A stretch of DNA of 64,000 nucleotides from Nonlabens sp. YIK11 (GTDB taxonomy: Bacteria; Bacteroidota; Bacteroidia; Flavobacteriales; Flavobacteriaceae): the NCBI RefSeq assembly GCF_001413925.1, contig NZ_LBMJ01000001.1, positions 124,001 to 188,000 on the forward strand, written 5' to 3'. Positions 26,530 to 38,959 of this stretch are shown here, piece after piece. The notes under the pieces were generated by a model that saw only the letters and a list, made by a program, of their open reading frames with translations, made no database searches and was not told the DNA's origin. Made by a program: the position numbers and the translations under genes. The number at the start of each line of letters is the position of its first letter. The first letter of the stretch is position 1.

Positions 26530-27954
26530 TTATTCTGTCGGTTCCAGTAACATGTAAGCATACGGGCTCATGGCCGTCGCTTCACCTTCATTAAGATTTA
26601 CGGTGGCGCCAGACATTAAATCCCTAAAAGAACCATTCATTCCGGTTACTGACATTTTAGTAGGATTTCCAGATAGGTTAGCGATGTAAAAGACTTTCTT
26701 GCCATCTTTAGAGCGCTGGATAGCATAAACATTTTCGTTTTGTGTTTCTAAGCGTTTATAGTCCGCTGCATTTTTACCGCCATGAAGTGCTGGGTTGTTC
26801 ACCTTGATTTCGCCTAATTTTTCCATTTGTTCCCATACACGACCTTTAGTTTTTGGGATAGAATCCTTTTCAAAAAACTTTAAGCGCTTATCCATGCCGT
26901 ATTCCTGACCTGAATAGATTAAAGGCATTCCTGGAATTACATACTGAAAGGTCAACATGGCGTCTTGAGCATCGCCCATGCGCTCTGTCACCGTTCCATT
27001 CCAAGAGTTCTCATCGTGGTTGGTGATGAAATTCATAAGGATATCATCCTCTTGATAGGTCGTATCGATCTTTTTCATGTAAGCATCCCAATCTGCCACA
27101 TCCATTTTACCTTGAGCAAGTTCATTCATGATGTGATGACCTTCCCAATTGTATCCCATATCAAATGCCGATTCAAAAAGGTCCTTTTTCTCACTTTCCG
27201 CAAGCATGAATAGTGGTTTGATGGTCTCGAGTTCTGCGTTATTAGCATTCCAGAAGTCGGTTGGAACTTCATGAGCGACATCACATCTAAAACCGTCCAC
27301 ATCGTGCTTTTCTACCCAGTATTTCATGGAAGCCGTCATCGCCTCACGCAACTCTGGATTGTCATAATTTAAATCTGCTGTGTCTGTCCAGTCTGTTCCT
27401 GCTGGATGGATGATCTCTCCAGCTTCATTTTTTGTGTAGTACTCTGGATGTTCTGTAATCCAATTGTTGTCCCAACCTGTGTGGTTTGCAACCCAATCCA
27501 GAATGACAAACATGCCATTCTCATGAGCCGTTTCAATAAGGTTATCTAGATCTTCTTCATTGCCCAGGTCTGGATTGATGGCTGTATAATTTGCAACCGC
27601 ATAATAGCTGCCCAGATATTTTTTGCGCTCATTTTCATCCTCAATATCTTCTACCATAAGATCACCTTTGGCCTTTCTGTTTTTCTCAGAAATAGGAAAA
27701 ATAGGCATCAACCAGATGATTTTTACACCCAACTCTTTAAGCTGCGGGATGTCTTTTGTAAACTCGTTAAAAGTTCCAGCATCAGAATATTGTCTAATGT
27801 TGGCTTCATAAATAATCGCATTCTCCAGATCTTCATCGGTGATGGGCTCATTAGCCACGATGGTTTCTTCCTGAACGGTTTCTTCTGTTTTAGGCGCTTC
27901 TTTACAAGCGACTAAAAAGCTCACTATAAAAAGTGACCAGATGTATTTTTTCAT
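26530..27954 (-). CDS. GH13 alpha-amylase family lipoprotein
   Basis: 474 residues with a lipoprotein signal (SFLVAC, Cys17). The GH13 barrel begins near residue 45 (AIIYEANIRQYS). Conserved regions are DWVANHTGWDN, the nucleophile Asp in GFRCDVAHEVP, the acid Glu in MLAESEKKD and the third Asp in FITNHDENSW. A short C-terminal beta domain follows. Last gene of the maltose/alpha-glucan operon, 14 bases after the preceding GH13 gene. Probably cleaves maltodextrins at the cell surface or in the periplasm. Linkage specificity cannot be told from sequence alone. Confidence 0.9.
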   Translation of the reverse strand: MKKYIWSLFIVSFLVACKEAPKTEETVQEETIVANEPITDEDLENAIIYEANIRQYSDAGTFNEFTKDIPQLKELGVKIIWLMPIFPISEKNRKAKGDLMVEDIEDENERKKYLGSYYAVANYTAINPDLGNEEDLDNLIETAHENGMFVILDWVANHTGWDNNWITEHPEYYTKNEAGEIIHPAGTDWTDTADLNYDNPELREAMTASMKYWVEKHDVDGFRCDVAHEVPTDFWNANNAELETIKPLFMLAESEKKDLFESAFDMGYNWEGHHIMNELAQGKMDVADWDAYMKKIDTTYQEDDILMNFITNHDENSWNGTVTERMGDAQDAMLTFQYVIPGMPLIYSGQEYGMDKRLKFFEKDSIPKTKGRVWEQMEKLGEIKVNNPALHGGKNAADYKRLETQNENVYAIQRSKDGKKVFYIANLSGNPTKMSVTGMNGSFRDLMSGATVNLNEGEATAMSPYAYMLLEPTE

Positions 27955-27968
27955 AATTGAAGTAGGAT

Positions 27969-30314
27969 TTATTGAGGTTTGTTCTTGGTTTTAGTTTGGA
28001 TAATGGCAAAATTTCTGGCGCGTACCTGTACGTACTTGTCCGTTTCCAGCGTGTTTATGAGCGTTGTTTCGCTTTCGCGAAAGCGTGCATTTTTATCTGC
28101 CACATTCATCAAAATAGGGTTCTCATTAAAGTAGACAAAGGTCTCTTCATCAAAATACGCCCGACGCAGAATGAGCAATCCATTCTGGTCTGTGATGACT
28201 TGAGTTGTACCGTACAATAGAGACATGGAATTGCGGCGCAGTTGCGCCAATTCTTGAACCAGCTCGCGTAGGTTCTTCTCTCGATTTGATAAGTTGTCAA
28301 ACTTCATCATCCTGCGATTATCAGGATCGCCGGCACCTATGCTGCCGTATTCATCGCCATAATAAATCACCGGCACACCAGGAATCGTCATGTTGAATGC
28401 CTGCAACATTCCCAGGCGATCGTAGGCTGTGGAGTCGCTCATTTGTGTCTCACGAGTCCATCCGGCCAACTTTGCATCTTCATCAAACTGCAGGTCTCCA
28501 CTGGCATAGGTAATGAATCTCGCGCGATCCTGATTGCCCGAAATGTTGCCCATCAAATGATGATGACCGTAATATTCCAGCCCTTTGTTTAAGGTTTCGG
28601 CTAGATTGGAGTAGCTATTGTCCGCTTTCGCGAAAGCGGAAACCGCAGCATCATACATATTAAAATCAAACTGCGCGTCCAGCATTCCCGTACTCACATA
28701 ACTGCGTATCAAATCGTAGGAACCGTAGGTCTCACCTATCTGGTAAATAGGTCGATCAGTATGGTTCCTGATCTTTTTTGTGAGCATTCTCCAATAGGCT
28801 TCAGGCACGTGCTTTGTAGCATCATGACGGAAACCATCCAAATCATAATTGGTGACCCAATACAACGCAGAATCGGTCATTTTTTCTACAACCTCTGGCT
28901 TCGAAAAGTCCAGTGTAGGCATAAATGTATCGAACCATGTGGTGAGTCGCTGGTCATCCCAACGCTCTGTATTTAGGGATCCATCTGGCAAGTACAGATC
29001 AGTTGCCCATTCTGGATGCTCTTTATATAAAGGATGTTCTTCATGGACATGATTTGCGACATAGTCCAATATCACATTGATGTCCTTTTCATGAGCCGTG
29101 GCGATGATCTCTTTTAAAATCTTCTCGTCTCCAAAGCGGTAATCCACCGCAGTATTAGAAATGGGCCAATAACCATGATAACCGCTAAATTTTGTTTTGG
29201 GATCGGGCCATAAACCGTAGGCAGTTTCTGGATTTTGGGTAATAGGTGATAGCCAGATGGTATTGATTCCCATTTCTTCAAAATAGCCATCATTGATTTT
29301 TTCAAGAACTCCAGCAAGATCGCCACCCATATAGTTTGCTTTGGGCAAGATATCAGGATCTACTACTGGTTTTGTGTTGGATGGATCTGCATCCAGGAAG
29401 CGGTCTACCATCATAAAGTACAAGACCTGTGTGTGAAAATCAGATCGATCCAGTTTAGATGGATCTCTAACAACTTTACCGTTTTGGATGGAAATGAGCA
29501 GGTCGTTTGTCCTGCCGTTGGCATCGCTGGCAAAGACGCGCACGAGCTGTGTTTTAGAGATGCGGTTTGAGAAATCTGTTTCTGGGATGTTGACCGTGTA
29601 GGTATCGCCGTCTTTTTGCGCTTCTATTTTTTGGTTTTCATACAGAATAACGACGTTGTCTAAAGAACCTGATGTTCTAAAAGTGAAACCATCCTCTAGA
29701 ATGGTACCATAACTAAGTTCGGCTGGCGATGCGTTGCGGCTATTATCGATAACACGATTGAAACCGCCCATGCCATTGCTGACTACATCAGGCATATCTG
29801 CCGTTATTTTTTCTTCATTTCCGTCGATAAGAAATAGGTACTGAAATTTTCCTGTGGGTACTTCGGCATCATAGTATAATTGATCGCCATCCTTTTCAAG
29901 ATCTACTGGCGCCCAATTGGTGAACTCGCCTTTAAGCTGTATCCTGGAACTGCCCACTGGCTTATCGTAGGTGATGCGTTTGACCTTGCTCTCACTCTTA
30001 AAAACAGGAATATCGTTGCGAATACCGTTAGTCCATAGCGTGATGAGATTGATGGCTGGACCATCAACTATTTCAAAAGTAAAAACCTCATCTGTGGTTT
30101 GCCAGGGCATGGCTTTGATTCCGTTTCCTGTCGTAATACTATCCACTTTAGTATCGGCTGGCAAGTAGTCTTCAATAACCACGTCGGTAGCTCCATTTTT
30201 TGCATAAATGGGACTACTAGGTACCTGTATCACACTCGCTACGCGTTCCACTTCCTGGTTTTGCTTACAGGAAATTAGCATGATGATGGACAGTAGGAAT
30301 ACTATTTTTTTCAT
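27969..30314 (-). CDS. GH13 alpha-amylase/neopullulanase-like lipoprotein with N-terminal accessory domains
   Basis: Start placed at the ATG at 30314 (MKKIVFLLSIIMLISCKQ), which gives a lipoprotein signal with Cys16; the open frame reaches 30347 but that part does not look like protein. 781 residues. About 280 N-terminal residues contain beta-rich modules, including FTNWAPVDLEKDGDQLYY (CBM48-like glycogen-binding sandwich). The catalytic barrel has VILDYVANHVHEEHP, the nucleophile in GFRHDATKHVPE, the acid in YQIGETYGSYD and the third Asp in SGNQDRARF. Two palindrome copies lie inside, encoding RFRES near the C-terminus (28071) and SAFAKAD (28624). Confidence 0.88.
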   Translation of the reverse strand: MKKIVFLLSIIMLISCKQNQEVERVASVIQVPSSPIYAKNGATDVVIEDYLPADTKVDSITTGNGIKAMPWQTTDEVFTFEIVDGPAINLITLWTNGIRNDIPVFKSESKVKRITYDKPVGSSRIQLKGEFTNWAPVDLEKDGDQLYYDAEVPTGKFQYLFLIDGNEEKITADMPDVVSNGMGGFNRVIDNSRNASPAELSYGTILEDGFTFRTSGSLDNVVILYENQKIEAQKDGDTYTVNIPETDFSNRISKTQLVRVFASDANGRTNDLLISIQNGKVVRDPSKLDRSDFHTQVLYFMMVDRFLDADPSNTKPVVDPDILPKANYMGGDLAGVLEKINDGYFEEMGINTIWLSPITQNPETAYGLWPDPKTKFSGYHGYWPISNTAVDYRFGDEKILKEIIATAHEKDINVILDYVANHVHEEHPLYKEHPEWATDLYLPDGSLNTERWDDQRLTTWFDTFMPTLDFSKPEVVEKMTDSALYWVTNYDLDGFRHDATKHVPEAYWRMLTKKIRNHTDRPIYQIGETYGSYDLIRSYVSTGMLDAQFDFNMYDAAVSAFAKADNSYSNLAETLNKGLEYYGHHHLMGNISGNQDRARFITYASGDLQFDEDAKLAGWTRETQMSDSTAYDRLGMLQAFNMTIPGVPVIYYGDEYGSIGAGDPDNRRMMKFDNLSNREKNLRELVQELAQLRRNSMSLLYGTTQVITDQNGLLILRRAYFDEETFVYFNENPILMNVADKNARFRESETTLINTLETDKYVQVRARNFAIIQTKTKNKPQ

Positions 30315-30330
30315 GGTTGTCCTATTACCT

Positions 30331-32211
30331 CTATCGATCCAGATCAATGACCAGGCTGGTTTTACCGGCGACTTCCAGTTTACCAGAAAGATTCAGTTCC
30401 TTGTTAGTGATGATATCCGTTCCAGCTTGAGTATTATCTAGACCTTCAGCAAAACGGTTCATATCTAAAGAAACCGCTTCGGGATTATTGTTGATGATCA
30501 CCATCACACGGCTTTTGTCATTATGTCTAAAATACACGTAGCAATTTTGCTCGGGAACGTATTGTAGGAACTTTCCTGTGTGCAGGACTGATTTATTCTT
30601 GCGGTAGTTTAATAGCTTTTTGGTAAAAGCTTGATATTCGTTTTGCTCGGCTGTTGGGTTTGTAAAGGCATTTTGTTCATCACCTTTCCAGCCACCAGGA
30701 AAATCACGGCGTATATCACCATCGCCCAACTTAGACTTATCGCCCATCATACCTATCTCATCTCCATAATAGATTTGTGGAGTACCGCGTGTAGTCAATA
30801 TTAAGGTTAATGCAAGCTTATAGTTTGCCACATTATTGTTGTAAACACCAGAGCCACTAAACCTGTTGGTATCGTGGTTTGCCATAAATACCAGCAAGTT
30901 ATCTGTGTCTGCGTACAAGAAATCATTGACAAAATTCTCATACATGCGCACCATTCCTTTGTCCCAACCTTGCTCTTCTTCTTTAAAGGCTTCCATGATC
31001 GCATCATGTAAAGTAAAGTCCATCACACTGGGCAGCTCTGTATTGTAGTCTTGTATGGCGGCAACTGGAGAATCCTTTTGCCAATAGGAAATTTGCGCCT
31101 GATCATGCAACCATGTTTCTCCCACAATATTGATATTGGGATATTCCTTCATTATAGCTTTAGTCCAGTCCGCAATACCTTGCTTCTCATTGTAAGCATA
31201 GGTATCTACACGCAACCCGTCCAATCCAGCATACTCCAACCACCAGATGGTGTTTTGGATCAAGTAGTTCAATACCAATGGCTCTTCCTGATTCAGGTCT
31301 GGCATCGTACTTACAAACCAACCCTTTTCTGCATACCGCATATCATATTCACTAGCATTGGGATCCATTTGAACCGACTGTCGATAAGAAGAGTTTGCAT
31401 AACCATCGACTGGGAAATCACGATCGCTGTCTTTATAGTCATCAAATTGATGGATCCATGATTTCATGGGTAGATCCTGCATCATCCAGTGTGTAGCGCC
31501 CCAATGATTGGGAACCACATCCATGATCAATTTCATCTCACGCGCATGTAGTTCATCGGCAAGTTTGCGATACAATTCGTTCGTTCCATAACGTGGATCG
31601 ACGTTATACAAATCGCTTTGCGCATAGGTATGATAAGAAGTTCTAGCGTCGTTATCTTCCAGCAATGGCGTGCTCCAGATAGCGGTAGCACCCAATTCAT
31701 CAATATAATCCAGATGATCTATAATTCCTTGAATATCGCCACCATGACGGCCGTTTCTATCAGATCTGTTCAACTTATCTGCCATTGAGTCTACTGAATC
31801 ATTGCTGGGATCACCATTAGCAAATCGATCTGGCATGACCAGGTAAATCACATCGCTGGAGTCAAATCCTTCACGTTCTTTTGATCCAGACTCGCGATTT
31901 TCCAACCTAAAGGTCTTGGAATTGGCCTTCTTTTTCCCGACTGATATTTTATAATCACCAGCAGATTTACCAGCGGTTTCCACCGTTATAAAAAGGTAAT
32001 TGGGATTTTCGGGTTTGGTGATATTAACAATAGGTAAATCAGAGGTGACTTCGCCTTGATTGGCAATATCATTTCCGTAGAGCATGACCTCTACTTGCGA
32101 GTACTCCATGCCGGTCCACCAATTGGGTGGTTCCATACGTTGGATTTGTGCGGTACTCGCTTTCGCGAAAGCGAAAACAATCAATCCCAATAACCAATGT
32201 CTCATCATCAT
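30331..32211 (-). CDS. GH13 neopullulanase/cyclomaltodextrinase-like enzyme (SusA-like)
   Basis: 626 residues. The signal peptide MMMRHWLLGLIVFAFAKA has its C-region encoded by a palindrome copy (32159). An N-terminal beta domain (PPNWWTGMEYSQVEVMLYG) is typical of cyclomaltodextrinase/neopullulanase proteins. The barrel has DVVPNHWGATHW, the nucleophile in GLRVDTYAYNE, the acid in IVGETWLHD and the third Asp in FMANHDTNRF. No lipobox is seen, so it is probably soluble in the periplasm. Gaps to its neighbours are 6 and 16 bases. Confidence 0.92.
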   Translation of the reverse strand: MMMRHWLLGLIVFAFAKASTAQIQRMEPPNWWTGMEYSQVEVMLYGNDIANQGEVTSDLPIVNITKPENPNYLFITVETAGKSAGDYKISVGKKKANSKTFRLENRESGSKEREGFDSSDVIYLVMPDRFANGDPSNDSVDSMADKLNRSDRNGRHGGDIQGIIDHLDYIDELGATAIWSTPLLEDNDARTSYHTYAQSDLYNVDPRYGTNELYRKLADELHAREMKLIMDVVPNHWGATHWMMQDLPMKSWIHQFDDYKDSDRDFPVDGYANSSYRQSVQMDPNASEYDMRYAEKGWFVSTMPDLNQEEPLVLNYLIQNTIWWLEYAGLDGLRVDTYAYNEKQGIADWTKAIMKEYPNINIVGETWLHDQAQISYWQKDSPVAAIQDYNTELPSVMDFTLHDAIMEAFKEEEQGWDKGMVRMYENFVNDFLYADTDNLLVFMANHDTNRFSGSGVYNNNVANYKLALTLILTTRGTPQIYYGDEIGMMGDKSKLGDGDIRRDFPGGWKGDEQNAFTNPTAEQNEYQAFTKKLLNYRKNKSVLHTGKFLQYVPEQNCYVYFRHNDKSRVMVIINNNPEAVSLDMNRFAEGLDNTQAGTDIITNKELNLSGKLEVAGKTSLVIDLDR

Positions 32212-32217
32212 GTTTTT

Positions 32218-34338
<2,121 letters not shown>

Positions 34339-36648
34339 TTATATTTTGACCGTCTCTGGTTCTAGATGTATTTGCTTACCATTTACAATGACATCTTGAG
34401 TGCTTTCGCCCTCTAGAGTTACGGTAGTTTTATCTGCTGTCACATGCACTTTTAAGATTTGATCCCTAAAGTTGATTTTGAAACTAAAGGAATCCCATTG
34501 CTCTGGCAATCTTGTAGTGAAACTAGGAATGTCGTTGATGATCTTTAAGCCACCAAAACCTTCTACAATACTCATCCATGTTCCCGCCATACTGGTGATG
34601 TGACAACCTTCTTCTACTTCATGGTTATAGTCATCCAGGTCTAATCTAGAAGTTCTTAAATAGAATTGATAGGCTTGATCCATGCGACCCAAATGGGCTG
34701 CCTGTATGCTGTGAACGCACGGCGATAGCGAGCTCTCATGAACCGTCAATGGCTCGTAAAAATCGAAGTGCTTTTCTAGTTGTTCCCTGCTAAAATGATC
34801 TTCAAAAAAGTAGAATCCTTGAAGTACATCTGCCTGCTTGATGTAGCAGCTGCGCAGGATGCGGTCCCAAGACCATTTTTGATTGATAGGTCGTTGTGAA
34901 GGTTTGAGGTCAGAAACTGGAATGATTTCCTTATCCAAAAAGCCGTCCTGCTGTAAGTAAACGCCCAACTCTTCATCATAGGGTTCGTACATATTTTGTG
35001 CTACTTCCAGCCATGATGCGACCTCGCCATTAGAAATTTTAGTTAAGCCAACGATGCGCTCATAGTCTTTTTTATGACCGCTCTTTACTTTGTCCAAATG
35101 ATTAACCGCCTGCTCAATACACCATTTTGCTAGATAGTTCGTGTACCAATTGTTGTTGACATTGTTCTCATATTCATTGGGACCTGTAACGCCCAGAATC
35201 ATGTATTTCTTAGCACGCTGGGAAAACGTTGCACGCTGGTGCCAGAACCTGGCAACACCTATCATGACTTCCAGACCCATTTCTGGAACATAGGAATAGT
35301 CGCCGGTGTATTTAAGGTAATTGTGGATTGCAAAAATCATCGCACCGTTGCGGTGGATTTCTTCAAAGGTGATTTCCCATTCATTATGGCATTCCTCGCC
35401 ATTCATGGTAACCATAGGATACAGAGCAGCTCCATTGGAGAATCCCAATTTCTCGGCATTCTCAATGGCCTTGTCTAGCTGCTCATACCTATATTTCAGT
35501 AAATTTCTGGCGACCTTTTGATCTTTGGTAGCCATGTAGAAAGGTATGCAATATGCCTCAGTATCCCAATACGTAGAGCCACCATATTTTTCACCTGTAA
35601 AACCTTTAGGACCAATATTTAAGCGTGCATCCTTACCAGAATATGTCTGGTTGAGCTGGAAAATATTGAATCTAATGCCTTGCTGGGCCTTCAAATCTCC
35701 TTCTATCGCAATATCTGCCATGGACCAGATTTGAGCCCAAGCCTCTTTTTGATCCTGCAATAATTGAGGATATCCTTTTTCTACCGCAGTGTGAAGAACA
35801 CGTTTTGCCGCGTCCAAAATCTCAAAATGCTCGTAGTTAAGACTTGAGGTATAACCCGCATATTTGATCAATGTTGCTGTTTCTCCTTCAGAAATCTGCG
35901 TAGCGACTTTATGTCTAACAACGGTGTCATTTTTATCAAAATGATCTGCATACTGGACATGCTCTCCATTTTTATACAATTCTGATTGCATAAAGGTACA
36001 GACGTAGAAGTTGGTTTTATTCGTACGGCTGCGTATAAATCCCTGATGATCTGTAGATTGCAGCTCTTCTATATCCCAGAACTTGTCGTCCCAGTTGGAG
36101 TCTTCATTTGTGATGCCAGCATCAATGTAGGGTTGAAACGAGATGCGCATGTGCCCTTTAATGGCCTTAACGCTGTAATTGATTGCGGCAAGCTCATCAA
36201 GATTCATGCATAAGAATCTGCGCGCAGTAACCTTGATCGTTTTTTCTTCAGACAGATCAATTTCAAAGGTTCTCTCATACCAACCTTCTTTCATGTTGAG
36301 CTCGCGACGGTAGTTGCGAATGTCTTTCCTATCAAATGCGGCAAGATCGAGCATTTCACCGTCGATGAAAATATCAATACCTATATAATTAGGTGCGTTA
36401 AGGACTTTGGCAAAATATTCTGGATAGCCATTTTTCCACCATCCAACTCTGGTCTTGTCTGGATAATAGACACCTGCGAGGTAACTTCCCTGGAAGGTTT
36501 CTCCAGAATAGGATTCTTCAAAATTTGCTCGTTGTCCCATTGCTCCATTACCTATGGAAAATAGGCTTTCACTAGATTTTACTAAATCTGGATTCCAGCC
36601 TTCTTCAATGATGGACCACGCGTTTGGTTTGATATATTCTCGACTCAT
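34339..36648 (-). CDS. GH65 disaccharide phosphorylase, probably maltose phosphorylase
   Basis: 769 residues with no signal peptide, so cytoplasmic. Family blocks are SLFSIGNGAMGQR at the N-terminus, GYTGEKYGG-like FTGEKYGGSTYWDTEAY in the catalytic part, and the catalytic Glu in GVTGPNEYENNVNNNWYTN. It would convert maltose and phosphate to glucose and beta-glucose 1-phosphate. Its start overlaps the pgmB stop (TAATG), and PgmB uses beta-glucose 1-phosphate, which supports maltose phosphorylase over the kojibiose or trehalose enzymes of the same family. Confidence 0.92.
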   Translation of the reverse strand: MSREYIKPNAWSIIEEGWNPDLVKSSESLFSIGNGAMGQRANFEESYSGETFQGSYLAGVYYPDKTRVGWWKNGYPEYFAKVLNAPNYIGIDIFIDGEMLDLAAFDRKDIRNYRRELNMKEGWYERTFEIDLSEEKTIKVTARRFLCMNLDELAAINYSVKAIKGHMRISFQPYIDAGITNEDSNWDDKFWDIEELQSTDHQGFIRSRTNKTNFYVCTFMQSELYKNGEHVQYADHFDKNDTVVRHKVATQISEGETATLIKYAGYTSSLNYEHFEILDAAKRVLHTAVEKGYPQLLQDQKEAWAQIWSMADIAIEGDLKAQQGIRFNIFQLNQTYSGKDARLNIGPKGFTGEKYGGSTYWDTEAYCIPFYMATKDQKVARNLLKYRYEQLDKAIENAEKLGFSNGAALYPMVTMNGEECHNEWEITFEEIHRNGAMIFAIHNYLKYTGDYSYVPEMGLEVMIGVARFWHQRATFSQRAKKYMILGVTGPNEYENNVNNNWYTNYLAKWCIEQAVNHLDKVKSGHKKDYERIVGLTKISNGEVASWLEVAQNMYEPYDEELGVYLQQDGFLDKEIIPVSDLKPSQRPINQKWSWDRILRSCYIKQADVLQGFYFFEDHFSREQLEKHFDFYEPLTVHESSLSPCVHSIQAAHLGRMDQAYQFYLRTSRLDLDDYNHEVEEGCHITSMAGTWMSIVEGFGGLKIINDIPSFTTRLPEQWDSFSFKINFRDQILKVHVTADKTTVTLEGESTQDVIVNGKQIHLEPETVKI

Positions 36649-37310
36649 TACTTCGTTTTATTCAATAACTGTTGTTGATAATCTTGAGGCATATCCAGGA
36701 AGCTCTCAAAAACTTCATCTGCCTCACTTAAATTTTGTGCTTCTCCCAAACCAATACTGATCATTCCAGCATTATTGGCGGCCTGGATTCCTGCGATACT
36801 GTCCTCAAAAACGATGGCGTTTGCTGCTGGCATGTTGAGCAGTTCACAGGCGTTAAGAAACACTTCTGGATCTGGTTTTGCCTTGCTCACATCGGTACCA
36901 TCTACGATGGCGTCAAACAAATCATGAATCCCAAGTTTTTTGAGTATAGGTCTGGCATTTTTACTGGCACTACCTAGGGCGATGGGTTGTTCGCTTTCGC
37001 GTAAGCGTAATAAAAATTCATGCACGCCAGGTAGGATATCATCCTGGGTAAGTGTTTCTACCATCTCGAGATATTCCTCATTTTTCTGAATGAGTTTTCG
37101 GTCAAAGGTTTCTTGATCAATGGATCTGTTTCCCCATTCGAGGATCTTTTCTAGGGAACGAACTCTGGATACTCCTTTGAGCTGTTCGTTTTCCTCTTCC
37201 GCGAAAGCGATACCTAATTCTGCCGCCAGTTTTTGCCAAGCAATAAAATGGAATTTTGCGGTATCGACTACGACTCCATCCAGATCAAATATGAATGCTT
37301 TTTTACTCAT
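36648..37310 (-). CDS. pgmB: beta-phosphoglucomutase
   Basis: HAD-superfamily enzyme of 220 residues that converts beta-glucose 1-phosphate to glucose 6-phosphate. Motifs are FDLDGVVVDT (DxD nucleophile and acid/base), the helical cap with KGVSRVRSLEKIL, GSASKNARPILKK and FEDSIAGIQAANNAG. Two degenerate palindrome copies are embedded: one at about 36992 encodes LRLRES and one at about 37199 encodes IAFAE. Overlaps both neighbours by one base (TAATG at each junction), so transporter, mutase and phosphorylase are translationally coupled. Confidence 0.94.
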   Translation of the reverse strand: MSKKAFIFDLDGVVVDTAKFHFIAWQKLAAELGIAFAEEENEQLKGVSRVRSLEKILEWGNRSIDQETFDRKLIQKNEEYLEMVETLTQDDILPGVHEFLLRLRESEQPIALGSASKNARPILKKLGIHDLFDAIVDGTDVSKAKPDPEVFLNACELLNMPAANAIVFEDSIAGIQAANNAGMISIGLGEAQNLSEADEVFESFLDMPQDYQQQLLNKTK

Positions 37311-38842
37311 TACTGTGGTCTTAATGGGGTTTCAGGAATATTGACGGTTCTGGCGGTAGTGACATTTAGGGTAAGCAAACCCGCGAGAATCATGGAGCAA
37401 CCACCTATTAAAATGGCATAAACAGGTTGCTCATTAAAGACAGTTCCTACTAAATATCCCAATATACTGGCGGCAACCAATTGTGGTATCACAATGAAAA
37501 AGTTGAAAACTCCCATGTAATAACCCATCTTATTTGATGGCAATGAACCTGATAACATGGCGTATGGAATGGAAAGAATACTTGCCCAAGCCACGCCTAC
37601 ACCTACCATGCTCATGACCAATCCTATGCGATCGCTCACAAAATAAACTGATATCAAGCCTAATCCACCTAAGATAAGAGCCAGCATGTGTGTGACTTTA
37701 TTAGAAGTTCTCTTTGCGACAACGGGCAGTAAAAAGGCTACGGCTGCAGCAACACCATTATAAACACCGAACATTACTGGAACCCAATCTGCTGCATCAT
37801 TGTAGCCTTGAGAGGTCTTGTCAAAAAAGTTGAACACGTGACCCGTGACCGTATCATTCATATAGATCCACATGGAAAACAGCGCAAACCAAGAGAAGAA
37901 TTGTACGATGGACAACTGCTTCATAGTGATGGGCATGTTTTGCATATCTGTGATGATGGTGGTGAAGCCGTTTTTGATATTTTGCTTTCTAAGCAATCCA
38001 ACGACTATAAATAGAAGCCCGGCAACTACTAGACCTACCGTAAGAATATACAGGTCGTTTTTGAGTTCATTAAAGTATACCCATGAGGCACCAGCAATAC
38101 CTATCAGTAACATAATCGCACCGTTGATAAATTGCCAGTTGATATTGGCTCTTAAATCTTCTGGCGTGTCTCTAGAAACTTTTTTGGCAATATCAGATTG
38201 CTCAAACTGCGCCATTTCTTCTGGAGAATACTCTTTGGAATTAAATACGGTCCATAGTACGGCGATCAAGAAAACTGCTGCGCCTGCATAAAAAGAATAG
38301 GTAACTGAATCTGGAATGACACCTTCTGGCGCCGTATTGCTTATTCCCATCCAGTTGGTAAACATATATGGCAATAGCGAGCCAACTACGGCACCAATAC
38401 CTATAAAGAAGGATTGCATAGAAAAACCTAGGGCTCGTTGACGTTGCGGTAAATTGTCACCTACAAAAGCACGAAAAGGCTCCATACTAATATTGATACT
38501 GGAATCCATGATCCACAACACACCTATGGCCATCCATAAGGAACTGGAATTAGGCATGGCAACCAAGGCCAGTGAAGATAAAATGGCCCCTACCAGAAAA
38601 TAGGGACGTCTACGCCCTAATCTTGTCCAGGTACGATCACTAAAATAACCGATGATAGGCTGCACAATCAAACCTGTCAATGGTGCTGCTAACCAGAAAA
38701 CGGCTAAATCCTCCACAGGAGCATTGAGCGTGGAAAAGATTCTAGAAACGTTGGCATTTTGCAAGGCAAAACCAAACTGAATACCGAGAAACCCGAAACT
38801 CATGTTCCAGATATCCCAGAAACCTAACTTAGGCTTTTGCAT
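37310..38842 (-). CDS. MFS sugar transporter, probably maltose/maltodextrin
   Basis: 510 residues with about 12 hydrophobic helices. The family block DRTWTRLGRRRPYFLVGAILSS after helix 2 is typical of the SLC45/GPH-like sugar:cation branch found in flavobacterial maltose operons. It leads directly into pgmB and the GH65 phosphorylase, which need a disaccharide in the cytoplasm. A long inverted repeat lies upstream. Substrate is inferred from the operon. Confidence 0.88.
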   Translation of the reverse strand: MQKPKLGFWDIWNMSFGFLGIQFGFALQNANVSRIFSTLNAPVEDLAVFWLAAPLTGLIVQPIIGYFSDRTWTRLGRRRPYFLVGAILSSLALVAMPNSSSLWMAIGVLWIMDSSINISMEPFRAFVGDNLPQRQRALGFSMQSFFIGIGAVVGSLLPYMFTNWMGISNTAPEGVIPDSVTYSFYAGAAVFLIAVLWTVFNSKEYSPEEMAQFEQSDIAKKVSRDTPEDLRANINWQFINGAIMLLIGIAGASWVYFNELKNDLYILTVGLVVAGLLFIVVGLLRKQNIKNGFTTIITDMQNMPITMKQLSIVQFFSWFALFSMWIYMNDTVTGHVFNFFDKTSQGYNDAADWVPVMFGVYNGVAAAVAFLLPVVAKRTSNKVTHMLALILGGLGLISVYFVSDRIGLVMSMVGVGVAWASILSIPYAMLSGSLPSNKMGYYMGVFNFFIVIPQLVAASILGYLVGTVFNEQPVYAILIGGCSMILAGLLTLNVTTARTVNIPETPLRPQ

Positions 38843-38874
38843 ATCGATAATTGTTAATTACGATAAGCCTTATG

Positions 38875-38920
38875 ACTTATCAAAACTTGGTGTGTGAGAA
38901 GAAAACAAGTTTTGGATAAG
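38875..38920. promoter_or_regulatory. long inverted repeat between lacI-type gene and sugar transporter gene
   Basis: CAAAACTTG (38881-38889) faces CAAGTTTTG (38906-38914) across a 16-base spacer. The match extends outward to TTATC and GATAA if one C is bulged. There is no adjacent T run, so it is not a plain terminator. It could be a regulator site for the transporter operon or an RNA processing hairpin. Confidence 0.45.
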
Positions 38921-38959
38921 TGTTGTGATCCTAAAAATCACGATTCAAATATAAGATGA

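Noticed and set aside
30315..30347. N-terminal extension of the GH13 gene ending at 30314
   Set aside because: Residues MIWIDRGNRTT precede a complete lipoprotein signal and are read from the intergenic space.
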